Source: an uncultured Prevotella sp. (GTDB lineage: Bacteria; Bacteroidota; Bacteroidia; Bacteroidales; Bacteroidaceae). Taken from it: a stretch of DNA of 5,316 nucleotides. Location: the NCBI GenBank assembly GCA_945863825.1, contig CAMBBY010000135.1:1-5316 (forward strand). Reading direction: 5' to 3'. The notes below the pieces were generated by a model. It did not search any database, was not told the origin of the DNA, and worked only from the letters and a program-made list of their open reading frames with translations. Made by a program: the position numbers and the translations under genes. This document shows positions 1 to 5,316 of the stretch, piece by piece. How positions within the stretch are numbered: position 1 is the first letter of the stretch; every line of letters begins with the position of its first letter.

Positions 1-48
1 TCTACACAAGGAGTATCGTCGGCAGCGTCAGATGTGTATAAGAGACAG
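1..48 (+). other. Illumina Nextera (Tn5) adapter contamination
   Basis: This is synthetic sequence, not genome. Bases 1-7 (TCTACAC) are the end of the P5 flow-cell oligo. Bases 8-15 (AAGGAGTA) match the Nextera i5 index known as S507/N507. Bases 16-29 (TCGTCGGCAGCGTC) are the read-1 primer stub, and bases 30-48 (AGATGTGTATAAGAGACAG) are the Tn5 mosaic end. The order and spacing match the library construct exactly. Genomic sequence starts at about base 49. The likely cause is read-through of a short insert that was not trimmed before assembly, leaving adapter on the contig end. Read on the minus strand, it appends an artificial tail and a TAG stop (bases 4-2) to dnaE. On the plus strand it starts a false peptide, MCIRDR, at base 32. 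Confidence 0.98.
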
Positions 49-3000
49 AATTACTATTGGCATATCTTGGAGCGCATTTTGCAGTAACATAGACTGTACT
101 TCCTTCTACGAGCATACCACGCCATTGTCCCCAATCTTCACCAAAGAGAGCCAATTCTCCGGAACCCTCAAAATCTTCCAGTGTTACAAATCCGCAAGGC
201 TTGCCAGTTTTGGTAAACGTTGATCTCAGAGCAGTAACGATACCGCCAAAGACAATTTCTGCCTTTTTGGACAAGGCCTCCTTGTCGCCCAATTCTGTAC
301 AATGCGTATTGCACATCGAATGGAGAACAATACTATAATCATCCAGCGGATGAGCAGACAGATAAATACCTACCAGTTCACGTTCCTTATTCAATTTCTC
401 GATCGAACTCCATGGCTCTCCCTTAGGAATAGGAGGAGTTGCAATTTCTACCGCTTCCTCTCCACCGAAGAGAGAAGTCACAGCTTCCTGCTGTTCACGC
501 TGGTAGAGCTGTCCATACTTCACCAAAGTATCCAGGAAGACATTTCCCTTGAAATCCTTGGCAAAGAAATCCTCTCTTGGGATTCCGAAACTGTCGAAAC
601 CACCACTCAGCGCCAGACTTTCAAAAGCCTTACGATTCACATTAGAGAAATCTACTCTTTGGGCAAAATCGAAGATATCTTTATAGGCACCATTCTTCTC
701 ACGCTCTGCCACAATGGCATCAGCCGCTGGAGCACCCATTCCCTTGATGGCAGAAAGACCGAAACGGATTTCACCATGCTCATTCACACCAAATGCACGG
801 TAACTCTCATTGACATCCGGACCCAACGTCTTGATATTCATAGACTGACATTCTTCCATCAACTTCGTAATCTCAGTAATCTGAGAAAAACGGCGAGTCA
901 TAAGCGCAGCCATATATTCGGCAGGATAATGCGCCTTCATATATGCCGTCTGGTAAGCCACCCAGGAATAACAGGTTGCATGCGATTTGTTGAAAGCATA
1001 GGAAGCAAACTTTTCCCAGTCGCCCCAAATCTTCTCAAGAATGGCAGGATCATGACCATTTTCCTGACCTTGCTTGATGAACTTAGGCTTCATCGCATCT
1101 ACAATATCCTTCTTCTTCTTACCCATCGCCTTACGCAAGGCATCAGACTCACCACGAGTAAAGTTGGCAAGCTGACGGGAAAGAAGCATCACCTGCTCCT
1201 GATAGACCGTGATACCATACGTATCCTTCAGATACTTTTCCATACATGGAATATCATACTTGATTTCTTCCTTTCCGTTCTTTCGGGCAATAAATGATTG
1301 GATATAATCCTTAGGTCCCGGACGATAGAGCGCATTCATCGCAATCAAGTCTTCAAAGACCGTAGGCTTCAACTCGCGCAGATACTTCTGCATACCAGCC
1401 GACTCAAACTGGAAAGTACCAATGGTCTGACCACGCTGATAGAGTTCATAAGTCAGCGCATCATCAATCGGTATTGTATCCAAATCAACATCTTCACCTA
1501 ATGTCTGCTTTACTACCTTGCAGGCCTCCTTCAACTCGGAAAGTGTCTTCAGCCCCAAGAAGTCCATCTTGATCAAACCGGTAGATTCAATCACGTGGCC
1601 ATCATATTGGGTAACGGCAGTCTTCAGTCCAGGGAAATCCGGGTCATCAGCAGTAGAAACCGGCACCCAATTACTAATCGGGTCTCGACAGATAATGAAT
1701 CCACAAGCATGAATACCTGTACCTCGTATCGTACCTTCAAGCATTTTGGCATACTTGATGGTATTGCTTTCACGAGGATCAGTAGAAAACTCCGCATCCC
1801 TCAATGCCGGCGTATATTTGATGGCATTGGTCAAGTTCATCTTAGCTCCATCAGGCAATCGGTCTGGGATAGCCTTACAGAGTGCATTTGCCTTATCCAG
1901 AGGAAGTTTCTCTACACGGGCAACATCCTTGATGGAGTTCTTGGTTGCCATACTACCATAAGTGATAATATGCGCACAATTCTCATGCCCATACTTATCC
2001 ATCACCCATCGGAGCACTTTTCCACGACCATCATCATCAAAGTCGGTATCAATATCAGGAAGATTGACACGGTCTGGATTCAAGAAACGCTCAAACAGCA
2101 AGTCATATTTCAATGGGTCTATCTTGGTAATACCCAAACAGTAAGCTACCACAGAACCTGCGGCAGAACCACGACCCGGTCCTACAACAACCCCTAATTC
2201 TTCACGTGCAGCACGAATAAAGTCGGACACTATCAAGAAGTAACCAGGGAAACCCATCGTCTTCATGACATGCAACTCAAAGTTGACATGCTCATCAACA
2301 TTTTCCGGCAAAGGATCACCATATAATTTCTTGGCACCCTCGTAAGCAAGGTGCTTCAGATATTCCGCCTCAAACTTAATACGGTATATTTTGTCGTAAC
2401 CGCCCAAGCGGTCTATCACTTTCTGTCCTTCTTCAGGCGGCAACTGGTTCTCCCCATTCTCATCAGAAGTAAATTCCTTGTAAAGGTCTTCTTCTGACAC
2501 CTTCTCACGCAACTGTTCCTCGGTACCGAAAGTCTCCGGAATCGGGAAGAACGGCATGATAGGTCCATGGTCGATACTATAGATTTCCACCTTATTATAT
2601 ATATCGAGCGTATTGGACAAGGCTTCAGGAATATCAGAGAACACTTCATTCATCTCCTCCCGAGTCTTAAACCATTCCTGCTTAGAATATCGCATACGAT
2701 TCGGATCATCCAGATCCTTACCTGTAGCAAGACAGAGCAAATGGTCGTGAGCCTCAGCTGTTTCCTTATCCTCAAAGTGACAGTCGTTGGTACAGATCAG
2801 TTTAATGCCATATTCCTTGGCAAATTCTATGAGCACCTTATTGGCACGCTGCTGCAAGTCGTAGGACTCACGATTGGCAAGGATACGTGGATCATCAGGC
2901 ACTTTGTGGCGCTGCAATTCCAAATAGTAATCATCACCGAAAAGATTATGATACCATTCACAAGTCTCGCGTGCACCTTCGATATCACCATCCAGAATCT

Positions 3001-3469
3001 TCTTAGGAACCTCGCCAGCAATACAAGCCGAACAGACAATCAGATCCTCATGATATTTCTCCAAATCGGCACGATCCGTACGTGGGCGCATATAATATCC
3101 GTCCACCCATGAATTGCTGACCAATTTGATGAGGTTTTTGTAACCATTGTAATTCTTCGCCAAAACGATGAGGTGATAACCACTCATATCACCCTTGTTT
3201 TTATCACGATCCTCTTTTCTTCGATGGGCTACATACATCTCACAACCAATAATAGGCTTAAAAGGTTCCAGACCTTCTTTTTTTCTACCCTTATTGACTT
3301 TTCCGCAATAATCGGTCAGTTCCTTGATGCCAAACATGACACCATGATCGGTAACGGCCATACCCTTCATGCCGTCCTTGACAGCCTTGTCAACAAGATG
3401 GGGAATCTTGGACTGACCATCAAGGATGGAATACTGTGTATGGACATGTAAATGTATGAAATCTTCCAT
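49..3469 (-). CDS. dnaE: DNA polymerase III subunit alpha, 3'-truncated by contig end
   Basis: This is the catalytic subunit of the replicative DNA polymerase, which extends primers at the fork together with the sliding clamp. The start is ATG at 3469-3467, giving MEDFIHLHVHTQYSILDG, the usual family N-terminus. An N-terminal PHP domain spans about residues 4-290. The palm carries GPGRGSAAGS (430-439), PDIDTDF (471-477) and GLIKMDFLGL (631-640). By comparison with E. coli D401, D403 and D555, the catalytic aspartates should be D474, D476 and D636. Finger and polymerase core motifs include ALYRPGP (713-719), YQEQVM (756-761) and AFNKSHA (825-831). A helix-hairpin-helix region lies near 855-955, and an OB fold begins near 1070. 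An acidic insertion at about 312-370 is longer than in E. coli and fits Bacteroidetes DnaE. The last wholly genomic residue is N1140. The frame then runs through adapter to a false stop at 4-2, so roughly the last 80-130 residues are missing, judging from remembered family lengths. The gene is transcribed divergently from psd. I see no internal frameshift. Confidence 0.97.
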
Positions 3470-3498
3470 TTTTTATACTAAAAAGCGAATTTTGAGTT

Positions 3499-3530
3499 CA
3501 AAGTTACTGCTAAAAGTTGACATAACCAAA
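3499..3530 (-). promoter_or_regulatory. Bacteroidetes-type promoter for dnaE
   Basis: On the minus strand there is TTTG at 3530-3527 and TAACTTTG at 3506-3499, separated by 20 bp. This matches the primary sigma factor consensus known in Bacteroidetes: TTTG near -33 and TAnnTTTG near -7, with a spacer of about 19-21 bp. Transcription would be expected to start a few bases past 3499, giving a leader of roughly 20-25 nt before the dnaE ATG. The leader ends in TAGTATAAAA, which is A/T-rich without a Shine-Dalgarno motif, as is usual in this phylum. The start site itself is inferred. Confidence 0.8.
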
Positions 3531-3546
3531 AGAAATTGCGGAAAAA

Positions 3547-3578
3547 TTTGCGAAAATGACAAAAATAATGTACCTTTG
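3547..3578 (+). promoter_or_regulatory. Bacteroidetes-type promoter for psd-pssA
   Basis: TTTG at 3547-3550 and TACCTTTG at 3571-3578 are separated by 20 bp, a full match to the Bacteroidetes TTTG / TAnnTTTG consensus. The predicted transcription start is about 5-9 bases downstream, giving a leader of roughly 20 nt before the psd ATG at 3606. It is the mirror partner of the dnaE promoter: the two -33 boxes face each other across 16 bp (3531-3546). I found no equally good promoter between psd and pssA, so this one probably serves both genes. Confidence 0.82.
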
Positions 3579-3605
3579 CAGTGATAAAAACTTAATCTCT
3601 CTGTA

Positions 3606-4298
3606 ATGGGACAAAAAATAAAGAAACTAAAGAAGATTAGATTACACCGTGAAGGTACCGACCAGCTGATTTACGGTATCATTGCTATCATAGCAATTGC
3701 GGTGATATTGTGGAATGCCTTTGACAACAAAATACCATTTTGGTCTTTCTCTGTAGTCATGGGTGTTGTGTATTGCATCGTGCTTAACTTCTATCGTTGC
3801 CCTATTCGTTACCTGAACGTAGAAGACACCGATAAATTAGTCGTGGCTCCTGCCGATGGCAAGATTGTAGTCATTGAAGAAGTTGACCACGCACCTTACT
3901 TCAATGATAAGCGCATGATGGTTTCCATCTTCATGAGCTTATGGAATGTGCATGCCAACTGGTTCCCTGTTGACGGCAAGGTAAAATTCGTGAAACACGT
4001 AGATGGCAATTATCACAAAGCGTGGCTTCCTAAGGCGAGTGAAGAAAACGAGCACTCCGATGTCATGATTACTACTCCTGATGGCGTGGATATATTATGC
4101 CGTCAGATTGCGGGTGCTGTGGCACGCCGTATCGTTACTTATGCCAAGGAAGGTGAAGAATGCTATATTGATGAGCATCTGGGATTCATCAAGTTGGGGT
4201 CCAGAGTTGATGTCTATCTGCCTGTAGGTACCGAGATTTGCGTCAAGATGGGACAATCTACGACAGGCGACCAGACCATCATCGCTAAATTGAAATAG
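3606..4298 (+). CDS. psd: Phosphatidylserine decarboxylase proenzyme (short pyruvoyl type)
   Basis: The enzyme converts phosphatidylserine to phosphatidylethanolamine and CO2 at the inner membrane. The 230-residue proenzyme is the short archaeal-like form, shorter than the E. coli enzyme. A basic start ([14 protein letters not shown]) precedes two hydrophobic segments at about 20-37 and 45-63, which should anchor it in the membrane. Family motifs follow: [13 protein letters not shown] (81-93), with likely catalytic D84, and [11 protein letters not shown] (114-124), with likely catalytic H116. [11 protein letters not shown] (196-206) contains the self-cleavage site. Cleavage between G198 and S199 would give a beta chain of 198 residues and an alpha chain of 32 residues whose N-terminal serine becomes the pyruvoyl group. 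The site reads LGSR, not the LGST of the E. coli-type enzyme, as expected for this subfamily. The ATG at 3606 is chosen because it fits the promoter position and the family N-terminus. pssA, which makes its substrate, lies 47 bases downstream. Confidence 0.95.
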   Translation: MGQKIKKLKKIRLHREGTDQLIYGIIAIIAIAVILWNAFDNKIPFWSFSVVMGVVYCIVLNFYRCPIRYLNVEDTDKLVVAPADGKIVVIEEVDHAPYFNDKRMMVSIFMSLWNVHANWFPVDGKVKFVKHVDGNYHKAWLPKASEENEHSDVMITTPDGVDILCRQIAGAVARRIVTYAKEGEECYIDEHLGFIKLGSRVDVYLPVGTEICVKMGQSTTGDQTIIAKLK

Positions 4299-4345
4299 TT
4301 TTCGGGCAAGTTGAGCCATTCAACTACTGATCATTATATATAAAA

Positions 4346-5074
4346 ATGAATATAAAGAAACATATTCCTAACACGATTACCTGTTGTAACCTCGTATCTG
4401 GTTGCATCGCAACATCGTATGCTTTCGGAGGAGCACCCAAGATGGCACTTCTCTGGATTATAATAGGTGCAGTATTTGACTTTTTTGATGGCATGAGCGC
4501 ACGCTTGCTCCATGTCTCGTCACCTATAGGAAAAGAGCTTGACTCTCTTGCTGATGATGTAACATTTGGAGTTGCTCCTTCAACCATCGTTTTTTCACAA
4601 CTTTTCGTGATGGAGTATCCGGCAATCTTAGAGCCATTACGTTCATGGTTACCTTATACTGCATTCATCATCGCAGCCTTCTCTGCCCTAAGATTGGCAA
4701 AGTTCAATCTCGATGAGCGACAGACGACATCATTCATTGGTGTTCCGACTCCTGCCAATGCGCTGTTTTGGGGATCGCTGATAGTAAGTAGTCCTTCATG
4801 GCTAACCAACGACAAATGGTCTGTGACTATCATCTTGGCAATGATTCTTATCACCAGTTTCTTGCTTGTATGTGAATTGCCACTCTTTGCTCTGAAATTC
4901 AAGCAATGGTCATTCAAAGGTAACGAAGTCAAGTATTTTTTTATAGGTCTGACCGTTATCATTCTTGCCGGCTCTGTATTCACAGAGGGCGCTATCGGAT
5001 TTCTTCAGGCCTGGTGGATTATCATACTTGCCTATGTGATTCTTTCTGTGATTCTGTATTTAAAGAAGAAATAA
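4346..5074 (+). CDS. pssA: CDP-diacylglycerol--serine O-phosphatidyltransferase
   Basis: This integral membrane enzyme transfers the phosphatidyl group from CDP-diacylglycerol to L-serine, giving phosphatidylserine and CMP. The 242-residue protein has the complete CDP-alcohol phosphatidyltransferase signature at residues 45-70: D45, D48-G49, A52-R53, G62, D66 and D70, with the family spacing. The aspartates bind the divalent metal and CDP moiety. The rest is mostly hydrophobic, with about six to seven membrane segments, for example near 102-118, 158-178, 195-213 and 219-238. The protein ends in KKK, which suggests a cytoplasmic end. It belongs to the class II (Bacillus/yeast-type) PssA, unrelated to the E. 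coli phospholipase-D-like enzyme. Product specificity for serine is inferred mainly from the psd gene directly upstream. The ATG at 4346 follows an A/T-rich TATATATAAAA stretch with no Shine-Dalgarno. The gene is probably co-transcribed with psd and ends at the stem at 5078-5121. Confidence 0.93.
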   Translation: MNIKKHIPNTITCCNLVSGCIATSYAFGGAPKMALLWIIIGAVFDFFDGMSARLLHVSSPIGKELDSLADDVTFGVAPSTIVFSQLFVMEYPAILEPLRSWLPYTAFIIAAFSALRLAKFNLDERQTTSFIGVPTPANALFWGSLIVSSPSWLTNDKWSVTIILAMILITSFLLVCELPLFALKFKQWSFKGNEVKYFFIGLTVIILAGSVFTEGAIGFLQAWWIIILAYVILSVILYLKKK

Positions 5075-5077
5075 AAC

Positions 5078-5121
5078 AATAGCCTATAGTTTTTACTTAT
5101 ACGTGTAAACTATAGGCTATT
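5078..5121. terminator. Bidirectional terminator-like stem between pssA and pyrH
   Basis: A perfect 15-bp inverted repeat has arms at 5078-5092 (AATAGCCTATAGTTT) and 5107-5121 (AAACTATAGGCTATT), with a 14-nt loop. It starts 4 bases after the pssA stop codon and lies 31 bases beyond the pyrH stop on the other strand, between two convergent genes. On the plus strand it is followed by a short T run (TTTTC across 5120-5124). On the minus strand it is followed by TGTTTTA. The position and symmetry suggest it ends both transcripts. The stem is A/T-rich and the T tracts are short, so its strength as an intrinsic terminator is uncertain. It could also act as a 3'-end stabiliser. Confidence 0.8.
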
Positions 5122-5152
5122 TTCATATAATGAAAAGAATGGAGTAAAGAAA

Positions 5153-5316
5153 TTAATTGTGTACTAAGGTACCAATCTCCTCACCATCCATTACCTTTTT
5201 CAAGTTACCTACGACATCCATATTGAATACATAGATAGGGAGATTATTCTCCTTGCACATCGTTGTTGCAGTAAGATCCATTACCTTCAATCCCTTCGTA
5301 TAAATCTCATCGTAAG
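5153..5316 (-). CDS. pyrH: UMP kinase, C-terminal fragment (5' part beyond window)
   Basis: The last 53 codons and stop (TAA, read at 5155-5153) of a gene on the minus strand are present. The translation includes [19 protein letters not shown], then [20 protein letters not shown] and IGTLVHN at the end. The MDLTA segment, the LPIYVFNMD strand and the GxxxxV..GEEIGTLV ending are characteristic of bacterial PyrH in the amino acid kinase family. That enzyme phosphorylates UMP to UDP with ATP, typically as a hexamer regulated by GTP and UTP. About three quarters of the protein, including the N-terminal ATP and UMP sites, lies outside the window, so the start and promoter cannot be assessed. The fragment has no stop or frameshift. 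The gene converges on pssA and shares the stem at 5078-5121. Confidence 0.93.
   Translation of the reverse strand, partial: YDEIYTKGLKVMDLTATTMCKENNLPIYVFNMDVVGNLKKVMDGEEIGTLVHN

Noticed and set aside
1..48. A natural Tn5/IS50 transposon end.
   Set aside because: The mosaic end is joined to the P5 end, an i5 index and the read-1 stub, which exist only in sequencing libraries. No transposase gene is present.
32..223. A plus-strand frame starting MCIRDR.
   Set aside because: Its start codon lies inside the Nextera mosaic end, and the remainder is antisense to dnaE. MCIRDR is a known translation of adapter sequence.
302..1297. A 331-codon open frame on the plus strand, with further plus-strand frames at 1595-2197 and 2567-3112.
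   Set aside because: All lie antisense to the strongly conserved dnaE gene and their translations match no family I recognise. I see no promoter or ribosome site tied to their starts. They are best explained as codon-bias shadows of dnaE.
4297..4304. TAGTTTTC as a possible -7 box for a separate pssA promoter.
   Set aside because: It differs from TAnnTTTG at the last base and has no TTTG at the expected distance upstream.
4309..4325. A small hairpin, AGTTGA and TCAACT around a 5-base loop, between psd and pssA.
   Set aside because: It has only 6 bp, is A/T-rich and has no following T run, so it is too weak to call a terminator. Internal processing is possible but unsupported.
4654..4983. A 109-codon minus-strand frame inside pssA, with others at 4324-4587 and 4095-4319.
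   Set aside because: They overlap pssA or psd in antisense, lack recognisable domains and have no promoter-like sequence. The plus-strand genes explain this DNA fully.

Overview
The window looks like one end of a draft contig from a Bacteroidales bacterium, most likely Prevotella/Segatella or a close relative. The basis is the Bacteroidetes-type DnaE start and acidic insertion, the psd-pssA gene pair, two promoters of the Bacteroidetes TTTG / TAnnTTTG type, and translation starts preceded by A/T-rich sequence instead of a Shine-Dalgarno motif. The genus is an inference from remembered family sequences, not from a search.

Layout from left to right. Bases 1-48 are not genomic: they are Illumina Nextera (Tn5) read-1 adapter with an i5 index. 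Bases 49-3469 (minus strand) hold dnaE, the replicative DNA polymerase III alpha subunit. It has an intact N-terminus and active site, but its C-terminus is cut off at the contig edge, and the apparent stop codon lies in the adapter. Bases 3470-3605 are a compact divergent intergenic region with one good promoter for each flanking gene. Bases 3606-4298 (plus) encode a small pyruvoyl-type phosphatidylserine decarboxylase (psd). After 47 bases comes phosphatidylserine synthase pssA (4346-5074, plus). A perfect 15-bp stem at 5078-5121 separates pssA from the convergent pyrH (UMP kinase, minus strand), of which only the last 53 codons are present.

Functionally, PssA makes phosphatidylserine from CDP-diacylglycerol and serine, and Psd decarboxylates it to phosphatidylethanolamine. 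The two genes therefore form a two-step phospholipid operon, probably driven from the promoter before psd. dnaE and pyrH are housekeeping neighbours in replication and pyrimidine nucleotide synthesis.

This is an ordinary core-genome region. I see no mobile element, CRISPR array, RNA gene or undescribed system. The points most worth a second look are the adapter contamination, which fabricates a false DnaE tail, the symmetric divergent promoter pair, the complete PHP metal-ligand set in DnaE, and the long bidirectional terminator-like stem.
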